From: Burkholderiaceae bacterium
GTDB taxonomy: Bacteria > Pseudomonadota > Gammaproteobacteria > Burkholderiales > Burkholderiaceae
DNA length: 64,000 nucleotides
Assembly: GCA_947448625.1 (NCBI GenBank)
Contig: CANFOT010000001.1
Span: 118,069-182,068 of the forward strand
Reading direction: 5' to 3'
The notes under the pieces were generated by a model. The model was not told the origin of the DNA. It ran no database searches and worked only from the letters and a program-made list of their open reading frames with translations. A program made the position numbers and the translations under genes. Below are positions 1-8,320 of this stretch, in pieces (position 1 is the stretch's first letter; each line of letters opens with the position of its first letter).

Positions 1-2
1 TA

Positions 3-518
3 GCAACTCATGAGCAACACAATCAATTCGGAACTTTTTTTAACTTCCTGAGCCGCGAGAGTGGCGAGATGGACATTAAGCCAGCACTACTTTCATTTGA
101 AAAAGTGTTGGCAAATGATGATTTGGCGAAAGCGCTTGAGGTAAAGGAAGGCGACCCACTCATTTTGATTGATAACCTTCGACTCATTAATAGCAAGCCC
201 ACCATGTATGACCGCATCTGGTTACCACAAAAGAAATTCGCAAAACTCACTAAAAAAGGTTTTGAAAATAGAGAAGGCTCCATCTACTCTCTATATCAAT
301 CGCAGTTCATGATGACGATTGTCAGAATTCATGAGGAGATAGAAGCAATTAACGCCCCTGAATTTGTTATGAAGGAGCTCAACCTGAAAAAGACGGATCC
401 CGTTCTCAAAATTAGTCGCTATGCCTACACTTATGGAGATGAGGTAGTTGAATACCGTAACCGCTATGTCAACACCGCACTAAGCCTCTATCAAAATGAG
501 GTTGGGCTGAGGGAATAG
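3..518 (+). CDS. GntR/HutC-family transcriptional regulator, C-terminal part (5' truncated by window edge)
   Basis: The reading frame is open from the first bases of the window, before the first ATG at 69, so the gene starts outside and only about 170 C-terminal residues are seen. They match the ligand-binding UTRA domain of HutC-type GntR regulators: an FF-x-F strand, an 'LILIDNLRLINSKP' core, the YD-RIWLP strand, an SLY helix, and a final strand pair with 'DEVVEYRNRYV'. The missing part would carry the winged-helix DNA-binding domain. UTRA domains bind small acids, amino acids or sugars. It converges on the Bug receptor gene at 597 and may control the catabolic genes to its right, which is inference. 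The ATG at 69 should not be taken as the start. Confidence 0.8.
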   Translation, partial: ATHEQHNQFGTFFNFLSRESGEMDIKPALLSFEKVLANDDLAKALEVKEGDPLILIDNLRLINSKPTMYDRIWLPQKKFAKLTKKGFENREGSIYSLYQSQFMMTIVRIHEEIEAINAPEFVMKELNLKKTDPVLKISRYAYTYGDEVVEYRNRYVNTALSLYQNEVGLRE

Positions 519-596
519 CTAAGCAATAAATAAATTTTGTCTGGACCTCCAATGAATCAGCCCCTGGACTGAAAATTACAACTTATTTTGAGCAAA

Positions 597-1571
597 TTAA
601 TCTAGTTGTAGATTCGCATTCTTAATGACCTTCGCCCATTTCGCAATATCTCTCATAATCAGATTTTGAAATTCTGCTGGTGTACTAGTAAATCCAGTGG
701 CACCCTCTTGACGTAATTTTTTTGTAAATTCTTCAGAGGCAACGGATTTAATAATTGCCTTATTTAGCTTATCAATAATCTCTGGCGATGTTCCAGCTGG
801 CGCCATAATCCCATTCCAGCCCTGTACGTCATACCCCTTAATGCTTTCAGAGATGGGTGGGGTATTGGGCAAAATCGGTAACCTCTCTTTTGTACTAACG
901 CCTAGGGCTTTAATTTGTTTGGCATTAATGAGTGGCAGCGCACTACTAGCAGATGCAACTAAATACATATTGGCCTCGCCACTGATTAATGCTGTCATTG
1001 CCTGAGGGCTCCCTTTGTAAGGAATATGGGTAATAGAAGTACCTGCCATTGAATTAAAGAGCTCGGCCCCAAGGTGCCCCAAACTACCACTACCCACTGT
1101 TGCAAAATTTAATTTCCCGGGATTGGATTTTGCATAGATGATAAATTCCTTGATGTTATTGGCGGGAGAGTCTTTTGGGACAACAAAAACCATTGAGACA
1201 TTGCTCACCATAGAAATAGGTACAAAAGCCTTAATTGTGTCGTAAGGAAGCTTACTAAACAGAGATGGATTTGAAACGTGAGAAGGAAACACCATTAAGA
1301 GTGTGTAACCATCAGGAGCAGAATTAGCAACAAATTGGGTGCCAGCAATACCGCTGGCACCTGGTCGATTTTCCACAAAGACTTGCTGACCTAAATTTTG
1401 AGTCAGCTCTATAGCTAGTAAGCGTGCCAAGCTGTCGGTGACGCCACCCGCACCCGAAGGAACGACCAGGCGAATCGGATGCTCAGGAAATGCCGCATTT
1501 GCATGCAACATAAATAGTAAGCCAAAGCTAATAAAACAATGGCAAAAAAAATTTCGATAGTTGCACTTCAT
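597..1571 (-). CDS. Tripartite tricarboxylate transporter substrate-binding protein (Bug/TctC family)
   Basis: This is a periplasmic solute receptor of about 324 residues. It has a signal peptide ending at 'HANA', then the family's opening strand 'PIRLVVPSGAGGVTDSLARLL', the 'VENRPGASGIAGTQFVA' ligand loop and the 'THIPYKGSPQAMTALISGE' segment. Bug receptors bind carboxylates or aromatic acids and normally feed a TctA/TctB permease, which is absent nearby. I chose ATG 1571 rather than an upstream in-frame codon at 1610, because 1571 directly precedes the signal peptide and lies 11 bases after the upstream stop. It is the last gene of the minus-strand run. The ligand is unknown. Confidence 0.9.
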   Translation of the reverse strand: MKCNYRNFFCHCFISFGLLFMLHANAAFPEHPIRLVVPSGAGGVTDSLARLLAIELTQNLGQQVFVENRPGASGIAGTQFVANSAPDGYTLLMVFPSHVSNPSLFSKLPYDTIKAFVPISMVSNVSMVFVVPKDSPANNIKEFIIYAKSNPGKLNFATVGSGSLGHLGAELFNSMAGTSITHIPYKGSPQAMTALISGEANMYLVASASSALPLINAKQIKALGVSTKERLPILPNTPPISESIKGYDVQGWNGIMAPAGTSPEIIDKLNKAIIKSVASEEFTKKLRQEGATGFTSTPAEFQNLIMRDIAKWAKVIKNANLQLD

Positions 1572-1582
1572 TTCATTCGCTT

Positions 1583-2377
1583 TTAAATAGGATGCTTTTC
1601 CAGAAAGCAAAGGATTGCTTGACTAGATTGATCGGGCGCAACGGCGCCCGTATGATAGCCATCGACATCAATCATGACGAGCTCAGAGTTTGGTATTGCC
1701 TTGGCATATTGCTCAAACTGAGCGCGCCCTCGACGCTTTGATTCATTACCCACTATCAATACGGGTTGCTGCAAGGCATGCAAGCTTGATTCCAAGTTAA
1801 TGCCTGAGACCCATTTCAGGTAGGCATGAGTTGTACTACTAGCAGTTTGCCCCATGAGATCGATCCACCACTCAACTCCCTCCCTTGGCATCTTGCTGCC
1901 AAGTCTTGCCCCCATCGTCCACCTGGCCCAGCTCGCCACTCCATTCTGATCAATATGGTCCAGCCACCCTGCAGATTCTGGAGCTTTGATTGCAGGGCTA
2001 ACCATAGAGACGGTCTTCACACGATGAGGATGCTTTAGAGCTGTTGCTACAGCACAAATATTACCGCTTTTTCCTCCGACTAAATGCACAGGTTTGTTTG
2101 GCGATACTGTTTGAATGAGTTGAAATAAATCATTGACCAAGAGCTCAGTAGAGTAAAGGAAAGACTTATCAACTGGTCCCGAGCGGCCAAAGCCCCTTTG
2201 ATCAAATCGAACTGCACGAAAGTTTCTAGAAAAATGAGGAATGAAGCAACGCCATGCCTCAGTACCTTCGGTAAAGCCATGGACAAAAATGATGGTTTCA
2301 GGCTCTTCCCACGGATTAGTACCATCATCTTCTAAGTAGAATAATTTCGAGCCCTGCTCAATCTCTATAAAGCTCAT
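1583..2377 (-). CDS. Alpha/beta-hydrolase fold protein
   Basis: A cytoplasmic hydrolase of 264 residues with no signal peptide. The oxyanion segment 'FVHGFTEGTEAW' lies near residue 32, the 'VRFDQRGFGRSG' strand near 57, and the late histidine in 'DGYHTG' near 242. The nucleophile elbow reads GKSGN around Ser104, where most relatives have GxSxG. The last glycine is replaced by Asn, so activity is likely but not certain. Its start ATG lies a few bases from the end of the CMD-like gene (2374-2376), so the two are translationally coupled. Relatives cleave enol-lactones or C-C bonds in ring-cleavage pathways, but the substrate here is unknown. Confidence 0.8.
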   Translation of the reverse strand: MSFIEIEQGSKLFYLEDDGTNPWEEPETIIFVHGFTEGTEAWRCFIPHFSRNFRAVRFDQRGFGRSGPVDKSFLYSTELLVNDLFQLIQTVSPNKPVHLVGGKSGNICAVATALKHPHRVKTVSMVSPAIKAPESAGWLDHIDQNGVASWARWTMGARLGSKMPREGVEWWIDLMGQTASSTTHAYLKWVSGINLESSLHALQQPVLIVGNESKRRGRAQFEQYAKAIPNSELVMIDVDGYHTGAVAPDQSSQAILCFLEKHPI

Positions 2378-2943
2378 GATTTCAGTGATGGCATTTGGAT
2401 TCCGCCTTCGGGAACGGGTTGGCGAATAGCGTTCAATATGACGGAGACAAATCCAAAATATCCAGTCGTAGCTAAAATATCGAGCACTGTAAGCTCGCCA
2501 AATCTTTCTACAGCTGCAGCATAAGTTTTATCGCTAATATCTTTATCGTTCAGAATTTCTGAGCAGAACTGATAGATGAGATTCTGATCTTCGCTTAGGT
2601 CTTTAGGCACTTCACCTACGCCAATCGCATCGACAACCTCTTGCCTGATTCCCAACTCAACAGCAAGCTTGCTATGTGCATGCCACTCATATCTAGCCGA
2701 CCAAAATCGCGCCGTAATTAAAATCGTGAACTCTCTAAGAGCGGCAGGTAGAGAGCTTTCAAACCGAATACTGTCTCCAAGTTGACGAACACGGTCAGCT
2801 AGCCTTGGATTTCGTAAGAGTGCATTAAATGGCCCCCGAATTCCTCCTCGCGGGCCATTAATTAATTCTTCCGCAGTAGATTTCTGCTCTTGAGACATCT
2901 CTTCGAGTGGGATTGGTGCGAAACGTTTTGGAGATGTAGTCAT
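2374..2943 (-). CDS. Carboxymuconolactone decarboxylase (CMD/AhpD-like) family protein
   Basis: A 189-residue all-helical protein. The helix 'LPAALREFTILITARFWSARYEWHAHSKLA' (residues 65-94) is diagnostic of the CMD family, with Glu86, His88 and His90. The CxxC pair of AhpD peroxidase-reductants is absent, so a lyase or gamma-carboxymuconolactone-decarboxylase-like role is more likely than redox work. I chose ATG 2943, which overlaps the upstream stop as TAATG, over a codon at 2958 inside the preceding gene. It sits between a TPP enzyme and an alpha/beta hydrolase, which fits decarboxylation or ring-opening chemistry on an imported acid. Confidence 0.85.
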   Translation of the reverse strand: MTTSPKRFAPIPLEEMSQEQKSTAEELINGPRGGIRGPFNALLRNPRLADRVRQLGDSIRFESSLPAALREFTILITARFWSARYEWHAHSKLAVELGIRQEVVDAIGVGEVPKDLSEDQNLIYQFCSEILNDKDISDKTYAAAVERFGELTVLDILATTGYFGFVSVILNAIRQPVPEGGIQMPSLKS

Positions 2944-4619
2944 TATGCGGGTACCCATGCCATCTGAGCTTGATAAGCAAACTCGGTTTTAACGTCAATC
3001 ACAGCAGGTAAATTACTTGCTACTGCTGCATCAAATGCAGCCCTGAAATCCTTAGGATCTTCAACAGTAGTCCCGAAGCAGTTAAATGCCTGTGCAATCT
3101 TTGCAAAATCTGTTTTTTCATAAACATAGCACTCAGCTTTACGCCCCTCAGGCCTGTTGCCGTAAGCAATATTGAGGTTCTTCACACCCTGCGATAGACA
3201 TTCATTGTTATTCACAATCACAATCACATTTAAGCCCATGCGCTTAGCCGTTTCAAGTTCGGGCAAGTGGTATGAGAAGCCACCATCACCCGTAAAGCAA
3301 ACTACAGTCCTATTTGGAGCAGCTGCTTTAGCTCCAATCGAGGCCGGGAAAGACCACCCCAGTGAACCTGCAGCACGCATATAGGTTTGGCCTGGGTGAA
3401 GCATATCCACTAGATTTCCAGTCCAAAGGGCTGAATATCCAGTATCAGCCACTAAAATTGCATCGCTTGGAAGTACTTTGGTTAGCTCATGACAAAGCCT
3501 TTGTGGATGCATTGGAACTTCAGATCGAGTAAGCTCTTTTTGCATCTCAACCTTCCACTGATCAACCAGGGATTGAGTGTACTTAAGCCATTCATCACGT
3601 TTTGCGGATGCAGCTTTACTGCTTAGCGCTTCTAAACCTAATCGCACATCACTCTGAATCCCAATCGTACCTGGATAATTTCTACCAATCTCAACAGGAT
3701 CCAAGTCAATTTGAATAATTGGAGTGCCGAGTTTTGGCAGCTTCCAATTGGCTGTAGTGTGATCACTAGTATTGCTGCCTGCATAAATAATTAAATCCGC
3801 CTCATCAACCATATGATTGGTACAGCTGCGACCATATAACCCCACCATTCCCCTAAATAGAGGATCGGTTTCTAAGATTGATGACTTAGCATCTAGCGTT
3901 GCAGCAATTGGCGCTTGAATTTTTTCTCCAAGGGCCTTTAGTGCATCCCTTGCGCCTGAAATAATCACGCCTCTATCGGCAATGATGATGGGTCTTTTGC
4001 TGGCTTGAATTACTTTTACTGCACGCTCAATTGCGCCCGCATCAGGCGCAGGCCTAAACGCAGGAAATACGGTATGGCAATCATCAACCGAAAGATCTGC
4101 ATCAAGCTCTAAGGGTGTTAGTGCATCACCTGTAAACCCGGCGACATCAAGATGAACCGGTCTCGGAGTGGCAGTAGTCGCTTCGCGGAACGCCTGTCGG
4201 ATCAAGTGAGGCATTTGCTCAACAACTTCCATTTGCGCATGAAACTTGGTAACTGGTGTAAATAGTGGGCCATGCTCAACTTCTTGATAAGAGTTACGAT
4301 ATTGCATGGCTGCAACATGCCTACCTGTTAAGGCAATCACTGGTGAATGACCGAGATATGGGTCTTGCATAGAGGCAGCTAAATTAGCAGCGCCAACAGA
4401 TTGCGCCATACAAATTCCAGGTCGACCCGAAATCCTTGCGTAGCCATCAGCCATATAGCCAACTCCTTTTTCTGAGTGACCAAGTACGCGCACAATTTTT
4501 GTATCCTCTACCTCCGCCAAGGCACGGCGCAAAATTGCGTCCATAAAGAAAATATGAGTAACACCATACGCTTCCAACAGTTTTGCAAAGTACTTTGCTC
4601 CAGTCATCTTGTTCGACAT
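2943..4619 (-). CDS. Thiamine-diphosphate-dependent enzyme of the acetolactate synthase/benzoylformate decarboxylase group
   Basis: 558 residues with three domains: N-terminal Pyr domain, central NAD-like domain and C-terminal PP domain. The catalytic Glu is in 'GHSEKGVGYMADGYAR' (about residue 50), and the cofactor motif GDG...NNN spans about residues 444-472. These enzymes decarboxylate or ligate 2-keto acids. The sequence does not look like biosynthetic IlvB, and no small subunit lies nearby. It is also unlike Xsc, in which the segment around the catalytic Glu differs. ATG 4619 has an AAGGAAGAG ribosome site just upstream and is preferred. ATG 4643 overlaps the previous stop as TAATG and is the alternative. 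It is part of the run 6251 to 597. Confidence 0.85.
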   Translation of the reverse strand: MSNKMTGAKYFAKLLEAYGVTHIFFMDAILRRALAEVEDTKIVRVLGHSEKGVGYMADGYARISGRPGICMAQSVGAANLAASMQDPYLGHSPVIALTGRHVAAMQYRNSYQEVEHGPLFTPVTKFHAQMEVVEQMPHLIRQAFREATTATPRPVHLDVAGFTGDALTPLELDADLSVDDCHTVFPAFRPAPDAGAIERAVKVIQASKRPIIIADRGVIISGARDALKALGEKIQAPIAATLDAKSSILETDPLFRGMVGLYGRSCTNHMVDEADLIIYAGSNTSDHTTANWKLPKLGTPIIQIDLDPVEIGRNYPGTIGIQSDVRLGLEALSSKAASAKRDEWLKYTQSLVDQWKVEMQKELTRSEVPMHPQRLCHELTKVLPSDAILVADTGYSALWTGNLVDMLHPGQTYMRAAGSLGWSFPASIGAKAAAPNRTVVCFTGDGGFSYHLPELETAKRMGLNVIVIVNNNECLSQGVKNLNIAYGNRPEGRKAECYVYEKTDFAKIAQAFNCFGTTVEDPKDFRAAFDAAVASNLPAVIDVKTEFAYQAQMAWVPA

Positions 4620-4642
4620 TTCTCTTCCTTGTGGATTAATCA

Positions 4643-5662
4643 TTAGCTAGGTTGAATATTAATTTTTTTCATGATTTCACTGTAACGGCGAACATCATCT
4701 TTAAGCTGCCTTGCAAATTCAACCGGACTGCTACCATCGGCGACATATCCAGATACGCCACTAGCCCAGGCTTGTTTCAATGCAGGCTGCTGGATTGACT
4801 TAGTTACAGCTTGATACAAACGATTCACGATTGCGGGAGAAAGGCCCTTGGGTCCAAGTAGCCCCATCCATGTCCCCTCAAACACAAAGTCATTAACCCC
4901 AGCCTCTGACATAGTTGGCACATCCGGCAAATCAGATAATCGCTTTTTCCCTGTAAATGCCAAAGCTTTTAACTGTCCAGTACGAATGAATTGCATCACA
5001 ATGCCCGGCGGCATGATCCCGATTTGAGTCTCCCCAGAGAGAATGGCATTTAAGGATGGGGCACTACCCTTGTAGGGAACGTGTAAAAAATCTGTGCCAG
5101 CCTTTTGGTTAAATAACTCACTCGCAATATGAATAGTGTTCCCAATACCGGGAGAGCTATAGGTCATAGTATTGCCGCTTTTTTTACCTAGAGCGATAAG
5201 TTCTTGTAGCGAGTTAACAGGCACTGAGCTGTTAACAATAACTACAAAACCAATACCTTGCATCAATGCAGAGATCGGAGTGAAATCCTGGAGCACATCA
5301 TATTTGAGATTTTTATAAATACTTGGGTTTAATACAAAAGAGGCTGAGGTTGCAATTAGGGTGTAACCATCCGCAGGCGCATTCGCTACATATTCCGCTG
5401 CAATCACCCCATTTGCACCCGCGCGATTATCTAGATATACGTTCTGACCCAAAATATTTGACATTTGCTGACTCAGAGGACGAACAGCAACATCCAAGGT
5501 TCCGCCTGCAGCAAATGGGATAACAATTCGAATAGGCTTATTTGGGTAGGATGACTGGGCACCCGAAATGACCGGATATCCGGCCGCCACTCCAGTTAAA
5601 GCTGCACCTATACCTTTAATTACTAATCTACGTTTTATATCTGCGCGGTCATTTGTGCTCAT
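4643..5662 (-). CDS. Bug/TctC-family substrate-binding protein with Tat-like signal
   Basis: 339 residues. The N-terminus has a twin-arginine motif 'DIKRRLVIKGIGAALTG', then 'PVISGAQSSYPNKPIRIVIPFAAGGTLDVAVRP', so export may go through Tat rather than Sec, unlike most Bug proteins. Family landmarks are the 'LDNRAGANGVIAAEYVA' and 'FLHVPYKGSAPSLNAILSGE' loops. ATG 5662 lies just after the cupin gene's TGA at 5664-5666 and is preferred over an in-frame codon at 5698 inside the cupin gene. Co-transcription with the cupin and the TPP enzyme suggests it imports their substrate. The ligand is unknown. Confidence 0.88.
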   Translation of the reverse strand: MSTNDRADIKRRLVIKGIGAALTGVAAGYPVISGAQSSYPNKPIRIVIPFAAGGTLDVAVRPLSQQMSNILGQNVYLDNRAGANGVIAAEYVANAPADGYTLIATSASFVLNPSIYKNLKYDVLQDFTPISALMQGIGFVVIVNSSVPVNSLQELIALGKKSGNTMTYSSPGIGNTIHIASELFNQKAGTDFLHVPYKGSAPSLNAILSGETQIGIMPPGIVMQFIRTGQLKALAFTGKKRLSDLPDVPTMSEAGVNDFVFEGTWMGLLGPKGLSPAIVNRLYQAVTKSIQQPALKQAWASGVSGYVADGSSPVEFARQLKDDVRRYSEIMKKINIQPS

Positions 5663-5663
5663 T

Positions 5664-6251
5664 TCAGAGCTCTTTTCCAATGGTGAATTTCCAACCAAGA
5701 TTCTCTAATTTATCGACCATACCTTGACCATATTTCTTTGCGATGGCTTCGGCAGTTTCAGGGACTCTATCAACATCATCGAACTCATCTCGTTGACCTT
5801 GAATAATGACCATCAGGTGCGCATCCTCATTGGAGCGATTGATAAATCTTCTAGTTACTCGTGGAGGTACTGCAATTAAATCAAGGTGATCCAGCATTAC
5901 AGATTCCTCACCATGATCGCCCCACTGAACTTCCCATTTACCAGTCAGGGCCATAAAGGTTTCATGGGTGTTGTAATGAACATGCAGACCTGGACCTTGA
6001 TTAGGGGGGCAAGTAGCAATGCCAAGACGGAAAACTCCAGCATCACCGCCTTCAACAGCCGGCTTTGGTGAAAGCTGACCCGGAAGAGCGCCTGGCGACA
6101 TGACGTTACGCGTAGTCTTGGCCATAATCATCTCTAGCACATCGGGGGGAATACCTTTTTCTTCTAGATGCAGCTTTTTAACCGAAGCCACTTCTTTAAA
6201 ACGCGCAATACGAGACTTCATTTCTTCTTGGGTGGGTGTCCAGCGTTTCAT
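5664..6251 (-). CDS. Cupin-domain protein with an altered second metal motif
   Basis: 195 residues with a single cupin barrel in the C-terminal two-thirds. Motif 1 is intact: His90, His92, Glu97 and Gly104 in 'GPGLHVHYNTHETFMALTG'. Motif 2 ('VPPRVTRRFIN') has Arg at the positions where the usual Gly and third metal His stand, with only the Pro and Asn kept. Such proteins may bind metal weakly or act as sensors or isomerases. GGAG lies 7 bases before ATG 6251, supporting the start. It is the first gene of a tight run (cupin, Bug receptor, TPP enzyme, CMD, hydrolase, Bug receptor). The exact role is unknown. Confidence 0.8.
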   Translation of the reverse strand: MKRWTPTQEEMKSRIARFKEVASVKKLHLEEKGIPPDVLEMIMAKTTRNVMSPGALPGQLSPKPAVEGGDAGVFRLGIATCPPNQGPGLHVHYNTHETFMALTGKWEVQWGDHGEESVMLDHLDLIAVPPRVTRRFINRSNEDAHLMVIIQGQRDEFDDVDRVPETAEAIAKKYGQGMVDKLENLGWKFTIGKEL

Positions 6252-6289
6252 CAGATCTCCATTAATAAAATATTTGTATTGAAGGGGGT

Positions 6290-7189
6290 TTAATTAGAGT
6301 GATTCAAAAAATCTTTACATGCAAGCGCCGCCGCTTTAAGTGCTTCATAGGCAGGCTTTAACGTTCCGCTATACATCACAAAGGCATGCGGAAGCTTTGG
6401 ATAAGTAATCAGAGTCGACTCTCCGCCAGAAGCAATAATTTTTCTATTCACCTCAACGGTATCCTTCATTAACGGATCATCCTCGCCAACCCCAAGCCAG
6501 ACAGGAGGAAGGCCATGCAAGTCATCTAAGATCGGAACTGCATTTGAGTTTGTTGATAAGCCATCGTGACCAAGATATTGCTTCCAAACCCATTGAGAAT
6601 ATGCTCTTGCAGCAGGGTTTGGGCCACCAGCGTTGGTATAAAACAAAGCCAAACCAGAGATATCTTGATCGCCCCTGTCCCTCAACGAAAGCGCGCAAGA
6701 AAGTGCAATGGTTGCCCCCGCAGACTCCCCAAACAATGCGAACTTTCGACTAATGCCAAACTGGCTTGCATTTTGTCTTAACCAAGAGATAAGTTGCAGG
6801 ACCTCATCTCTTTGGGTTGGATATTGAAATTCTGGTGTACGGCGATAGTCGATAGCACACACCACGCAGTCACTGAGCAACGAGAGACTGCGAATAGTTC
6901 TTGCATGTGAGTCAAGTGAGCCTGCCCAAAATCCCGCTCCTCTGATAAAGATAATGCATGGAAGTGGGCCCGATACTTTTGGGTAGACCAGTCGAATGGG
7001 AATGTTGCCACAGGGCCCGCTAATCTCAAGATCTTTCTCAGAACTTACTTCTGGCAAGTTCTGATTCAAACTTTGAAAATAAAGATCTTGCTTCGCACGA
7101 GCTTCTTCAATCGAGGATGCCAATGGATCGGCCGACGAGAATCCAGTTAGAGACTGCTCGTGGGCAGCCTCACTAAAGGTCGCAAACAA
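6290..7189 (-). CDS. Alpha/beta-hydrolase, hormone-sensitive-lipase-like esterase (TTG start)
   Basis: 299 residues. The nucleophile elbow GESAG (Ser156), the acid in 'GEDDPLMKD' and the histidine in 'KLPHAF' form a full catalytic triad of the HSL/acetyl-esterase group. The oxyanion motif, normally HGGG, reads RGAG at residues 83-86, so the first histidine is lost. The start is TTG 7189, supported by AGGAGA six bases upstream; no closer ATG fits. It lies 38 bases upstream of the cupin gene and probably heads the same operon. Likely a carboxylesterase or amidase acting on a small ester; the substrate is unknown. Confidence 0.82.
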   Translation of the reverse strand: MFATFSEAAHEQSLTGFSSADPLASSIEEARAKQDLYFQSLNQNLPEVSSEKDLEISGPCGNIPIRLVYPKVSGPLPCIIFIRGAGFWAGSLDSHARTIRSLSLLSDCVVCAIDYRRTPEFQYPTQRDEVLQLISWLRQNASQFGISRKFALFGESAGATIALSCALSLRDRGDQDISGLALFYTNAGGPNPAARAYSQWVWKQYLGHDGLSTNSNAVPILDDLHGLPPVWLGVGEDDPLMKDTVEVNRKIIASGGESTLITYPKLPHAFVMYSGTLKPAYEALKAAALACKDFLNHSN

Positions 7190-7292
7190 ATTGTCTCCTG
7201 AATCTTTTTATACGCCAGTACATGTCTAGCAATTTTTTTCATTCTATGCCTAAAATCAATTACCATCAAAAAATATTGAGTGGGAGGCAGGC

Positions 7293-8270
7293 ATGTATCG
7301 CAAGATCTTATCTTTATTAGTTTTGCTCTTAGGGTTTTCTCCAATCACATCATCGGTCTTTGCTCAATCGGGAACATATCCGAATAAGCCGATACGTTTT
7401 ATCGTTCCCTTCGCACCCGGCGGGTCTACAGACGTTACTGCTCGAGTCTTAGCGCAAAAGCTAACGGAAATTCTTAAGCAGCCTGTTTTCGTTGAGAATC
7501 GAGCTGGTGCTGGCGCTAGCATTGGCGTTCAAGCAGTTGCTAGTGCTGCTCCAGATGGGTATACATTTTTAGTAACGTCACCAGCGCTATTGGTAAATCC
7601 AGCCTGGAGTGGATCTGCCGGCTACAACCCTGAAAAAGACTTTGCAGCAGTATCAATGGCAAGCACGCTCCCAATGGGAATTTTTGTGGGCGAAAAAGTC
7701 AATGCCAACACTTTGTCGGAATTGCAGCAGTTGGCGGCAAAAGAAAATCTTTCGTACGCCACCGCAGGCAGTGGAACACCACCAAGCATTACCTGTGAAA
7801 ATTTATTTCATTTAATTTGGAAGGCTGATGTAACGCATATTCCCTACAAAGGTTCTGGACCCGCTCTATTAGCAACTGTGGCGGGAGAGACCCCAATCAC
7901 ATGCGGAGCAATGACGGGGGTGACTCCATTTGCAAAGCAAGGAAAAGTTAAGGTGCTGGCAGTCTCAAGCGAGAAGCGTTTGGCTAGCCTCCCAAATGTT
8001 CCGACAGTAGTTGAACTTGGCTATCCAAGCTTAAGGGATGATTTGTGGACTGGAATTTTTGCACCCGCTAAAACTCCAATGGATATCAAAGAAAAAATGA
8101 ATCAAGCTATCAATCGCGCTTTGACTTATCCAGATGTACTCGAGAAGTTTGAGCAAAATGATTTACTTCCTTTTGGGGGAAGCATAAAGCAAACCGCCGA
8201 CTACATTCACTCTGAAGCAGAGCGCTGGGATAAAACAATTAAGGACGTGAAGGCTAAAAGTAAAAATTAA
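7293..8270 (+). CDS. Bug/TctC-family substrate-binding protein
   Basis: 325 residues, with a Sec signal peptide ending near 'SSVFAQ' (about residue 25). The family signatures 'KPIRFIVPFAPGGSTDVTARVLAQKL', 'VENRAGAGASIGVQAVA' and 'THIPYKGSGPALLATVAGE' follow. A strong GGAGG site lies seven bases before ATG 7293. It is divergent from the esterase gene at 7189 across about 100 bases and is the only plus-strand Bug gene of the cluster, so it has its own promoter. It converges on the AbrB-type gene. No membrane partner is adjacent, and the ligand is unknown. Confidence 0.9.
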   Translation: MYRKILSLLVLLLGFSPITSSVFAQSGTYPNKPIRFIVPFAPGGSTDVTARVLAQKLTEILKQPVFVENRAGAGASIGVQAVASAAPDGYTFLVTSPALLVNPAWSGSAGYNPEKDFAAVSMASTLPMGIFVGEKVNANTLSELQQLAAKENLSYATAGSGTPPSITCENLFHLIWKADVTHIPYKGSGPALLATVAGETPITCGAMTGVTPFAKQGKVKVLAVSSEKRLASLPNVPTVVELGYPSLRDDLWTGIFAPAKTPMDIKEKMNQAINRALTYPDVLEKFEQNDLLPFGGSIKQTADYIHSEAERWDKTIKDVKAKSKN

Positions 8271-8320
8271 AATTGATGAGCGCGCCAAAAGTTGAATCTG
8301 AAATACTCATGAGTGCATGT

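Noticed and set aside
2943..4643. Biosynthetic acetolactate synthase (ilvB) or sulfoacetaldehyde acetyltransferase (xsc)
   Set aside because: No small subunit is adjacent, and the segments around the catalytic Glu differ from both families as I know them. Left as a general TPP enzyme.
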